Below, one piece after another: positions 21,945 to 31,483 of a DNA stretch of 64,000 nucleotides. Location: assembly GCA_019279435.1 (NCBI GenBank), contig JAAALK010000086.1, positions 5,657,589 through 5,721,588 of the forward strand, given 5' to 3'. The notes under the pieces were generated by a model that worked only from the letters and a program-made list of their open reading frames with translations, did no database searches and was not told the DNA's origin. This DNA comes from Zizania palustris. Its lineage: Eukaryota; Streptophyta; Magnoliopsida; Poales; Poaceae. Both the position numbers and the translations under genes were made by a program. The first letter of the stretch is position 1. Each line of letters opens with the position of its first letter.

Positions 21945-22672
21945 GGTGGAAGTAGCCAAGAGAGAGAAACCAAACTAGGAAGCAAGAACCAAGAAACACA
22001 AGAGAGGAGAAGACAGTTGAGGGTGGAGAAGAAGAGTTTAGTCTAGTTGGGTGGCTTATACATGGTACTCTTTAAGTAAGTGGTTGAAGGCTCAAATATG
22101 ATTGGATCAGGACCATACTTGGTGAGTTCGTTATACACTTGGGGCACTTCGATCTGGTCTATTTGTGTGAGAATTGGTTGCGTGAAGCACTAGATTTGAG
22201 CAAGGATTTATCAGCTATCATGATTGCAGATTTTAGCATGATCAATTCGGGTAGAATGGGGATGATCTTTTGAAAACATAAGAGAGACTCATATACCTTC
22301 ATTTCTGCAAAGTTTTGTGATGTTTTCTTTTGTAGTTTGGGAGATATTAGCTGAATACCGAAGGGGGCAAAATCTTTCTTTCTCTACTTGGTCTAGTATA
22401 CCTCTTGTTTGTTATCTTGTGGTTAGTGTTGTTGATACCAAGTGTGCCACTTGATAATATTGCTACTACTGTGATGTAGCTCTAGATGTTATAGAAAAAA
22501 TTCTATTTGTACCTATTATTATAATAGTGGAAGTTTCGAGTGGACCTTTGGTCCTCTGGTTTTTCTCGTCACATTGAGGAGATTTTCCATGTAAATCATT
22601 GTGTGTCATGTAGATGTGATTATTATTCTACAGATGTTCGTATTAGTTGAAGCTATCCTCAAAGTCATTACA
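21945..22672 (+). repeat. Probable right part of copia X 3' LTR
   Basis: Purine-rich leader-like sequence (AAGAGAGAGAAACC) is followed near 22500-22600 by an arrangement usual in copia LTRs: a TTATTATAATAGTGG segment, then GGTTTTTCTCGTC and TTTTCCATGTAAATC. A plausible LTR end CA is at 22671-22672. The assignment is contextual; the other LTR of X is outside the window. Confidence 0.4.
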
Positions 22673-23553
22673 AGATGAGGGGTTGATTCACATGTGAAAT
22701 ATAGTTGTTATTTTGGTAATTTTACATATTGTGATTTTGGTTCAGCCCCAACATCTTCCTCACAGGCTCACAATGACTATTCTTCTTCCTCAAGCGCACA
22801 TACGTGGGAGAGAATGAGAGATCATATATACTTTATTTTTTTGCAAAAAATTGGAGGGTAGGTTAGAGTCTGATAACCTTGCTGTTGGATCAGCTCCTAA
22901 CACATACATGCAAGGATCTAGTTGTTCTGCTTCTCAAGCCACATAGGACGTCCATTTTACTTGGCCGCAACTCAAAGTATCTCACACTCAAGCCACATCT
23001 CCACTGAGTCGTTGCTAAAGTCTTGCTTAGACCAACCAATTAAATGGATGAATGCACCTGCAACTTACTAATGCATGCAAAGCTAATTAACCACATAATC
23101 CTAAGACTAATTTTCTTACAATTTAGTTTATTCTTACAACTACAGTGAGATAAATATGATCAACTAGTACAACATTATTTTTTTAGAGGACACACCTGCT
23201 GCAATATCCTGTAATAGTCTTCCATTGTTGTAACTAGGTGAAGTCTTTTAGGAGATATGATCACCTCATTTAACACCATGAAGTTTTGATGGAATTACAC
23301 CTCAAAGGCAACCTGTAGTATTTGATCGGCTCGAATTTCCATTAGCAGCTTCAGAAACTCATTGCTTGTGCAATATCCGTAAGGGGAACTTGGGTCTCGT
23401 GCCCAGAGAGCTAGCCTTTTCCTTCTCCCAAGTTACCCTGCTACCTCGCAAAATCCTCTCCATCTGCAGGTCCACTTCTTCTATTGCTCATTGAACACAT
23501 GCCGTCCTCCTCGACATCGACTAATCTGTCTTTTCTCGGTACGCACCGCCATA
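22673..23553. other. Spacer without recognised gene
   Basis: I see scattered short frames but no supported coding region, RNA gene or element end. Confidence 0.4.
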
Positions 23554-23588
23554 TCCCTTAAACCATGTATGCCTCATGGTTTAAGGGA
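23554..23588. repeat. Perfect 14-bp hairpin
   Basis: TCCCTTAAACCATG at 23554-23567 and its exact reverse complement at 23575-23588, with a 7-base loop. Confidence 0.9.
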
Positions 23589-23710
23589 GAGGTGGTCATG
23601 TTGCCTTCCTCCTCTCTTTGGAGATGTCGGTAGCGAGCTCGGCCTCGTTGATGCATGACGCAGAGAGAAGACACATGTCATGGGCACGTGTCTCTATTGT
23701 TGAGAGGTGA

Positions 23711-24108
23711 TTATGGATTTTTTAAAAATAATATATTTTTATTCAAAATTTCAAATCTGGTATTTGGATTTCAAAATTTGCAAAAATAGTCTCTTGTCGG
23801 TAATTTGTTTGCCAATCTAAGCCGATCGGGCTTAGATCGGTATATGGTATGCTGATCTACGGCGATCAGCCTAGTTCGGTTAGCGTCAGGATTCTTTCGG
23901 TATTTGATATACCGATCTAGGATGATTCGGCCTAGATTGGCATACGATCCACTGATCTAGGCCGATTCAGTCTAGATTAGCATATTATCCATCGATCTAC
24001 GGTCGATCGGTAGACCAATTACTAACAAAAACTATTTTTATAAATTCTAAAATTGGCATACTAAAATTAAAATTTTGAATAAAAATATATTATTTAGGAA
24101 ATAATAAG
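23711..24108. mobile_element. Fold-back (long inverted repeat) element, unclassified
   Basis: AT-rich arms at about 23715-23800 and 24018-24106 are inverted copies; both contain AATAATATATTTTTATTCAA or its complement. The centre (23815-24015) holds several diverged copies of a unit built on GCCGATC and GGCCTAGAT words. No TSD could be fixed. This structure fits a MITE or fold-back element. Confidence 0.6.
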
Positions 24109-24867
24109 GTCCATGCAGCTGGCCTAGAGTGATATTGTACATAGCGTGGTAATCCATATAGTTGGGCCATAACGGTCATTTCAATTACGTGAGGACTTGA
24201 GTCTGAATCAAAACCCTACCGTGGACACATTTAAGATTTTTGTAGATTACTAGTTAGATGCCCGTGCGTTGCAACAAAGTCTTATTTTCAATAAAATATA
24301 TATATTTAAAACGTGATATTTATTCAAATACAAATATAGTTTGTAAGGAATTTGATTCTGAATTCTCATAATGTGTTGTGATCAAGTTATCTTATAGTAC
24401 AAAGGCTTAATTGATAGTTCATAATAATTTTCAAAATTTTTATGCCTAGACCACCAAAACAATAGATATTGATAGAGATAATACATAATAGAGAAATAGA
24501 ACCAAGAAAAAAAGCAAGATGAGATTACAAATAACACAATATTAAAACAAAAAGAATCACATATTGCAATGGCTTTATCCAAGTAGTACAATCAGAATAA
24601 TCACAACCATGAATTACAATGCAATAGCATTGCAAATTGAAAGAAAACATATTCATTAACTGTAGAAGATAGAAAAATAAGGTATGGACCAAGTAAGGAC
24701 TTAACAATCAACAATGGAATAGCATCACCTTCATGAATGACAAGTGTTCAACTTGAGAAAGCTTTTTATGATCATGTAGCATCACATACTACAAACATTA
24801 AAAATGGTTGAACCAAAATGATTTATATTAAACAAACCAATGTCCATTATCACTTCTTGGATTGTAT
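24109..24867. other. AT-rich spacer without recognised gene
   Basis: No supported gene. A TAGATGCCCGTGCGTTGCAA string at about 24256 resembles a string often seen at termini of grass repeats; I cannot assign it. Confidence 0.35.
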
Positions 24868-24995
24868 TGGTGACCCCTTCGCACCAGAGCGTCGAGGCCC
24901 CCCTTCGGTGATACTTCGCAACAGAGCACCGAGGCCCCCCTTCAGTGATACTTCGCAACAGAGCGTCGAGGCCCCCCCTTTGGTGATACTTCGCA
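24868..24995. repeat. 37-bp tandem repeat, about 3 copies
   Basis: GAGGCCC recurs at 24894, 24931 and 24968, each followed by a GGTGATACTTCGCA-like segment. Confidence 0.85.
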
Positions 24996-25485
24996 TCATC
25001 TGTCCAACCAGGGTGTATACCTTCGGTTCGACTACCATTTTATTACAGATCAGAATCGCCCCTGTTCTGGCCAGTTTGTTCAGGTTTTATTTTTTAGTTA
25101 TTTTCTCATACATCGGCTAATCGAACTTTATTTCTTAATATTTGTTTGATTACCTGGCGACTCTATTACCCTTACAACCATTAAGGATTTTTCGGAACGC
25201 GATGTCGGCTCCGCGTCACGCTTAGGTTTATCCCTAAGTATCTGCACGCCTTTGGATCGTCAAACTGACCCAAGTGTGGGGGTGCGTTTTCATGTCAACA
25301 CCCATTTCTTTGACATAACGCACGAGATATTGGCACACTATGTGCCTTCCGTTTCAACATTAACTATGGTGCAATTGAGGCTATCATGTATGTGGTGTAA
25401 AGCTAGGGTATGATGTCTTCTTATCCATCATCCTTTTTACGCTGATAAAAATTGTGTAAATTGTATTGATTCATTTTTCTTTAGG
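24996..25485. other. Spacer, possible gypsy leader remnant
   Basis: CCTGGCGACTCTATTACC near 25153 looks like the TGGCGACTC-type PBS of some plant gypsy elements, but no LTR pair was found. The 3' end reads like an intron, with TTTTTCTTTAG before 25485. Confidence 0.3.
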
Positions 25486-25617
25486 GAGAAGGAGTACAAG
25501 GTGACCATAAAAGATGCTGCAAAACTATATATGTACAACCTTAAGCAATTCACGGTGGGTAGACAAAGAAAATCTTTGTAGGACACTATTCCAACTCTTA
25601 TAGAAGCTAGCAGTTAA
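25486..25617 (+). pseudogene. Argonaute-like exon fragment
   Basis: After a splice-acceptor-like TTCTTTAG the frame reads EKEYKVTIKDAAKL, then LKQF, then GRQRK, a TAG at 25579-25581, and DTIPTL, ending at TAA 25615-25617. This matches the order of a conserved plant Argonaute segment upstream of the PAZ domain (.YKV.IK.AA..DL..L..FL.GRQ...P...LQ.LD), closest in feel to the AGO5/MEL1 type. The stop, loss of flanking exons and position among repeats mark it as a captured or relic fragment, not a working gene. Family assignment is by recognition, not by search. Confidence 0.55.
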
Positions 25618-25839
25618 GGAATAATGCTCTTATGTAATTTTGTTTTAGCCATGCAATTTCTTCGAGATAACATGTTACAAGTTGATACATATGTGATATT
25701 AATTTTGTTATGGATCTTCTATGATGAATTGTGAATCTTTTGTGATTTTCGTTTAGAATGTTAGATATGTTGGCAGTCAAATCCTTGCTTTGATTCAGAA
25801 TGCAACCTAAAAATATTTTTTCCAATATAACCATAATAT
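25618..25839. other. Spacer after the Argonaute-like fragment
   Basis: AT-rich with no supported coding match; it could be intron or flank carried with the fragment. Confidence 0.3.
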
Positions 25840-26071
25840 TGGTGATGGGTGACATTACGACCTGTCACTGAAGAGTCATAGCAGGTGAGCCGATAGGCCC
25901 CTTTAGTGACGGGTGAATATTGTAGTCCATCACTAAAGGTTTACCCTTTAAGGATGGGTAAACACCTGTCACTAATGATGGTACATCACTGACGCGACAA
26001 GAGTGACGGGAGGCCTTGTCGTCACTAATACATATTTTTACCCGTTACTAATAGGGTTTTTTATAGTAGTG
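25840..26071 (-). mobile_element. CACTA (En/Spm) terminal remnant
   Basis: Read on the minus strand it starts CACTACTATAAAAAACCC at 26071 and has repeated AGTGACGGGT-type subterminal words, both usual for grass CACTA ends. The opposite terminus was not found, so it is called a fragment. Confidence 0.65.
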
Positions 26072-26159
26072 TTGGATAGAAGGATCTAGAAATTTTTGTT
26101 AGATGAGTCCATTAAGTATTGGATGAGATGATGTGTAATCTCCTGATTGATTAGGGTTC

Positions 26160-26719
26160 TGTTGGCACAAAAGATTATGCTAACAGGTTTTGAATAACCT
26201 CGAAGGGTTATAAACTCGAAGTGTTTATCTACGAGCTGGTCTAGGCCTCCACTGAGGATAATAACCTTTAACCAGGTCGAAGTATCTTTATTTATATGAG
26301 TATTTGATGTCCCTTTATAGTAGAAGAGAGGGGTATTTATAGGCATGGATACAATAGAAAAATAATATCCTGCCCTCTAGTTATAACCGCCACAGTGGGC
26401 ACTATTCGTGGAACTCTGTAGGGGTAGACAAGACAAATGCCACGTAAACGCTTAGATAAAGCAGATGTCTTGTCCTAGCTGAAGGCACCACTTTGGAATA
26501 GAAGGCTTCGAGTACATCTTGCTGATGAGGTATGTACGAAAAGCATATGCTCCGAAGCCAAAGCTTATTGCGGAGTCCCATATACGCTTCGTTCTTGATG
26601 GGGGGCTTCGAACTTTCCCTCTCGAAGCATAGTAGCTATTGCCGATGGCTTCACACTTGCCACATGTCAAAGTCTTTATTCGGAGTATCAATCCATGTCA
26701 GGATTATTTCCCCCAATAG
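26160..26719 (-). repeat. B2 left LTR (3' LTR of the element)
   Basis: It starts TGTTGGCACAAAAG, and its inner end reads CCCCCAATA. The TATTTATAGG near 26334 is the minus-strand TATA region, TATAAATA, kept in both B2 LTRs. Confidence 0.88.
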
Positions 26720-27134
26720 TATCCCCTGGTATACACCTTTTTTGAACACCATGCATGATGAGGAGGCAGAACACGCAAGAAATAATTCATACTCCAAATC
26801 TAAAAAACTCGAAGGTACTTACGCACGGTTTAGAGCAGCTTCGAACGCCAAGGAAGGTACTTCGAAAAGAAGCTCTTATTCGTAGCTTCGGAGAGCCGTT
26901 AGCTGTATCGTTTCGTCAAACGTTTGTCTTAAATAACGGGCACAAACGGCCTCGGACAACCAATCATCATTCCTGATGAGGAGTTACTACCTCATGATTC
27001 CAACTATCCCGGACATCCAGGGCTCGTGCATTCAGATGTTTTTTATGTCCCCACTTATCAGTGATGGGGTGTTTTACCTTCTGAGTGAAAACAGTCGTTC
27101 CTTTTGCTACTTGCAGCGTAAGCCACTGTCCCCT
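26720..27134. other. B2 leader between LTR and antisense gene
   Basis: It corresponds to 7737-8126 of B1. The minus-strand tract CCAGGGGATAC beside the LTR is the likely PPT. No gene is supported. Confidence 0.4.
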
Positions 27135-27142
27135 TATAAAAA
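27135..27142 (+). promoter_or_regulatory. TATA box of the B2 antisense gene
   Basis: TATAAAAA lies about 135 bp before the ATG at 27274, matching the position type of the B1 TATA box at 8127. Confidence 0.5.
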
Positions 27143-27273
27143 GGGAGGAGGAAAGCCTCATTATAAGCAAGCGTTCATTTCTTCAAAAAACTCCCTCTGT
27201 TCATGGCTAAAACAAGCTCCAAGCACCCGCTTTGAGTTCTTCCTTGGTCTAGTAGCAAGCGGCTGCAGCAGCC

Positions 27274-28080
27274 ATGGCATCGTCGATGGCTGCATCAGGG
27301 ACTTCAGGAGCCCCTAGGGTTTACGACCCTATGGAACTGAGGCCTCCCTCCGACAAGTTTCTGGATCAAACCTTCATTTTGGACCGATCCACATGCACTA
27401 AGAAGACGATCCAGGAAGCAGTAGGCGATCAGGTGGGACCTGAAGTGAAGGTGAGGGCTCTTGGTAAAGAGGTGATCCCCATGCCGCGTGAAGGAGAGGT
27501 GGTGGTCTTCGCAGCTTTCTTCGATGCGTGCCTCGAACTGCCATCTTTGGGGCTCCTAACCGAGGTTCTACGGATGTACAATGCGGAGATCCGACATCTG
27601 TCTTCGAATGCTCTCGCCCGTCTATCCATCTTTGAATGGGCTATGCGAGCGGAAGGGTGTGAAGGGAGGGTGGAGGTCTTCGCAACGATGCATGAAGCTA
27701 GCTGCCAACCAAAGAAGCGGTACGGGCTGGACGGTTCCACGACCATACTATCCTTCGAGGGTATCAACATCCAGGTATGAAAGGAGTACAAGAAGAAATT
27801 TCCGGCAAAGGCTACCAACGAGCGATGGTATTCCGATTGGATACTTCGCTGGTTTTATGCTGAGGTAGGGATGGACTCCGAGCTAGAGGGGCCTATTCGG
27901 GAGATCTCTTACCGAAGGCTGGTGGAGGTCTCGGTGGAGGCGAGCGCCATTCAGGTCCACCTTCGCCTTATGGATATCGTCACGCACTGCATGAGCATGT
28001 GGGATTTAACGGAGGAGTTCATCGCCCTCTGCATTCCTCCCCTCAAGGCTAGCTGGCTAGTAGCCTTCTAGGGGTCCAAG
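27274..28080 (+). pseudogene. B2 antisense gene, exon 1 (Transposase_28-like)
   Basis: Homologous to 8228-9122. It has the same landmarks: LRPPSDKFLDQTFILD near the start, GEVVVFAAFFDACLELP, LSSNALARLSIFEWAMRAEG, and WYSDWILRWFYAE. A TGA at 27778-27780 and a TAG at 28069-28071 interrupt it; B1 has Arg and Gln codons there, so both fit C to T changes. The exon ends at a donor CCAAG|GTACAC (28080/28081). A start at 27274 gives MASSMAASGTSGAP; the shared motifs downstream make the exon clear. Confidence 0.78.
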
Positions 28081-28174
28081 GTACACTCCTTGATTTCCTT
28101 TTGCATTTAAAGTATTTTGTTCTGGTGTTATACTCGTATGCATTGTTACAAAATCTAAATCTTGGCATATGCAG

Positions 28175-30196
28175 GCTCTCGGGTGACAACGACTCTAGAG
28201 CAAATAATCAGGGCCGCTGAAAAAATAATCGGAGCCCCTACTCCTGCAAAAAGAAGCTTAGAATTGAGATGGCCGGATTCTGGGAAAGGTTTAACAGGGT
28301 ATGGAGTATGCTTGACGGTAAGCCCCCTGTTCTGCTGGACCTTGATGTCCCTGACCTGATCCCGAGGAAAAGGAAAGTGGACCTAGGGACTAGTGCCACT
28401 CCGAAGCCCCCTTTGAACAAAATAGCCCGAAAGCCAAATAGCCCGGCTACGAAGGGATCCCTTCCATCTCCTCTTGCTTCGGACCCTGCTCTAGCGGAGG
28501 TGGCAGAGGAAGAGATGCCCGAAGATGAGCAGCCGGTCAGGGAAGTCTTGGCGATGGTGTCGTAGGGCATGGAGTCGGAAGAGGCTGAGGAGGCCTAGGC
28601 AGCTATGGAAGAAGGGGCCGAAGAGGCCCAAGTGACAGAGATAGAGGACCGGGGACATGTATAGGCCCTGGAAATTCAGATGGCGGAGCCAAGGGACCCC
28701 CAGCAGGCGCATGTCGAGGGGGTCCAAGCGGCCGAGTCGGGAGCTTCAGAGCCAGTGCATCTTGAGGTAGCTCGGGCAACAGTGCTCGAAGCCTCGGTGC
28801 CTGCAGATACCGGGTAGTGGCAGCAGAGGAGACGATGCCCCAGGCGACTCATTCGCCACTTAGGGCCTCGACAGACTCCAGCGAAGATTTTCTAAGGATG
28901 TTCGAACAGATGGACATTACGAATCAGTCTCCTTCTATCGGCAATAGAGGTATTTTCTTTTCTACCTTAACTTCACACTTGTTAGTTTTATCCCAATTAC
29001 TTTAATTGAGTCATCACATATATTTACATTGTTTTGGTTATACCAGCGAATGGCCCCTCTATAGTATCCTCACCTTCGTGGAAGGGAGCGGAACTGAAGG
29101 GCAAGACTCCTGCCGCAGTGGTAGACTTGTCCAACTCATCCGACGAGGGCCACTCGGAGGAGGCCTTAGAGAGGACCTTGAATCGCTCAGAGCCTTCACC
29201 CACTGCCGATGATCGAAGAGCGCTGGGGAAGCTCCCTCTACTGGCTCCATTCTTGGCTCGGAGGACCGGAGTTTGGGGTATGCAGGAGCCTTTGGCTCGG
29301 GTCTATCATGAAGTTGGTGAGACTGACTTGGTGGCCGAGGTGAGTCGAGATGAAGGGTTAGATCTAAGCATTGCTCTCGAGCGGGCTGCTTACCAGGTAT
29401 AACGGCCTTTGCTACTTTATTGTTGAATTATTTATAAAGCTTTATCTCATACTTACTCCCCTCCCTCTTTTGTAGTTCATAGTCTTGGCTCGCTCGACCT
29501 CAAGCTCGTATGTCCACGAGTGCCATTGGCTCAGGGGGGAGGTTGCCACTCTCCGGGACCGCCTTGCTAACGTGGAGGAGAGGGCTTTGAACTTGGAGGA
29601 TATGCTCCAAGAGGAGCAAAGAAAAATAGTCGCCTTCGAGGACAAAGTTGACAATTTGCGGGCCGAACGAGTAGCGTTCGCGACCGAGGTTGAAAAGCTT
29701 CGGTCTAAGTGAAGTGCCCTAGTGGCCGAAGTGGATCAGCTCAACTCTCAACGAGATATCTTCGAGTCGAGGACCTCTGAGTTGACCTCTTTAACCATCG
29801 AGCTTAGAGCATCTATGGAGGGTCAACGCGCGGAGTAGGCAAAATGCGAAGGGGTAGCAGCCGAGACTATGGACGTCCTCTGGGGCATCCTAGAGCGGTC
29901 GGCACCTCGTGCCCCTCATCCTCCTTCGTTGCCAATGAACCCCTTGTTCATCGCACGAAGCTTATCCATGTGACGATGAGGATGATGGACTCCACAGCGG
30001 CGAGTGCTTGCTAGCCCCCTCGCCTGGCGCCAGCGCAGCTTGTAAGGCCTTCTAGGTAGCCTGGAATGATGAAGGCCATGAAGCTACGAAGGTGTGGATT
30101 GACGAAGTCCAACGCCAGAAGCACATGCGGACGCAACCTCCTCCGATGCCTTTGCCAGGACATCCTCCATTGGACCCGAAGGTGAAGTCTCCTTAG
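28175..30196 (+). pseudogene. B2 antisense gene, exons 2-4 with introns, decayed
   Basis: Intron 1 is 28081-28174 (GTACAC ... ATGCAG). Exon 2 is 28175-28949, acidic, with TAG stops near 28563, 28597, 28661 and 28815. Intron 2 is 28950-29046 (phase 1). Exon 3 is 29047-29396, sharing LGKLPLLAPFLARR with B1's SWLPLLAPFLGQR. Intron 3 is 29397-29475 (phase 0). Exon 4 starts 29476 with FIVLAR (B1: FVLAR) and encodes a coiled coil to about 29830, then a tail with WIDEVQRQKH near 30100 (B1: WIDEARRQKQ) and a stop at 30194-30196. Intron 2 and 3 positions and phases equal those of B1. Confidence 0.72.
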
Positions 30197-30308
30197 GGCT
30201 CGGTATGCACAAGTCTTGTAATATTTCTTTGATCAATGAATTAAAAGGGCTTCTTTTTGAAATGTTTGCACTCATGGCCAAGCTTGCTCTTCATCTCGTG
30301 ATTTTTAA

Positions 30309-30780
30309 GTGCTCAGTGTTACCGACGAACTTCGAGATCGATGGGCTATTTTCGAAGCCTTGAGACCTGATAGACACCCCTATTTTTCTATCCCTCACAA
30401 CGACTTCAGGAAAGTTGCACCCGACATGCTTAACAAGGTACTCTATTTTATAAAAGAAGAGGAAAAAGGGAGAAGTAGTGGGGGTATCCTCTTCATCATC
30501 GGAGCATACAGATTGGCCTGACGCAGACTAGTCTAACGAAGAACGAAGGGCAGCTGCAGTGGAGCATAGCCCCGAAAGGATTCAAACTTGGGTAGAGATT
30601 CAAGAGGAGTAGCAGGCCTGGAGGACTTCGAAAAAGGGGAAGAAGCCAAAGACCAAAGCTATGAAGAGGACTAAGAAGCCCCTGGCTACTTTAGGAGCTT
30701 CGACATCTCGAGAGAACCAGTCTAGCCTCCAGGATCAAAGGGGTCTTCGATTTCTTCTCGGCTTAGACGTTTATCCTTGA
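30309..30780 (+). pseudogene. B2 antisense unit, terminal exon or second ORF, decayed
   Basis: Homologous to 11342-11790 of B1: TDELRDRWA (B1: TDELQKEWA), FIKEEEKG, a frame change near 30480, SSSSEHTDWPDAD (B1: SSSSEPMDWSDSE), a basic tail, and the same ending GLRFLLGLD. Stops and shifts mark it as broken. Confidence 0.55.
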
Positions 30781-30841
30781 ACAAATAAAATTAGACGTTT
30801 GTACAACATTTATCCTTGAACAAATAAAATTAGACGTTTGT
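30764..30841. repeat. Short tandem duplication in B2
   Basis: TTATCCTTGAACAAATAAAA and the following TTAGACGTTTGT occur twice in a row, about 43 bp apart. Confidence 0.85.
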
Positions 30842-30937
30842 TCAATCGTGCTTGTACCCTCTGCCCCCCTTTCACGAGGGTCGACATTTTGAAAATGTTG
30901 GCCAAGCGCAATGCTTAGTACCGCTTGGATTACGTCT

Positions 30938-31345
30938 CGTAGATTGCACTTAGTCACTTTGAACTCATAGGATGCTTCGTACTAGTGGTCTGGAGTCCAA
31001 ATACTTAGTCGCTTTGGACTCATAGGATGCTTCGGACCCGTGGTTCGGAATCCTACCACTTGGTCACTTTGGACTAATAGGATGCTTTGGACCAGTGGTT
31101 CGGAATCCTAATACTTAGTCACTTTGGACTCATTTCAGGATGCTTTGGACCGGTGGTCCGAAATACTATTCTTTGGTCACTTCGGACTCTTTTCATGATG
31201 CTTTGGACTGGTGGTTTAGAATCATGTTTTTTGGTCACTCCGGACTCTTTTTAGGATGCTTCGGACCGGTGGTCCAGAATCCTGTGTTTTGGTCACCCCG
31301 GACTCTTTATAGGATGCTTCAGACTAGTGGTCCAGAATCTTGTTT
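30938..31345. repeat. 54-59-bp tandem array in B2, seven copies
   Basis: GGATGCTT recurs near 30970, 31024, 31080, 31138, 31197, 31254 and 31311. The unit has the form AGGATGCTTCGGACC, GGT, GGTCCGAAATCCT, an imperfect hairpin, followed by a GGTCACTTTGGACTC spacer. It lies between antisense gene and pol, exactly where B1 has its 118-bp array, but the sequence and period differ. Confidence 0.88.
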
Positions 31346-31483
31346 TTCGCATGCCATACCTCACTGAACTAGTCCCATGCCTCGGTGCGTCCACCGTGGT
31401 AGGGTTTCGTTCTGGGGTGCGCATGAATTGAACTGTAGCCTTTATTTATAAATAAGAAATTATCATTTTACAATTGCTTTCAT

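Noticed and set aside
25153..25172. Independent gypsy PBS
   Set aside because: The TGGCGACTC string alone is not enough; no LTR pair or gypsy coding motif was found around it.
25486..25617. Functional Argonaute gene
   Set aside because: Only one exon-sized piece is recognisable, with an internal TAG and a terminal TAA, and no flanking exons.
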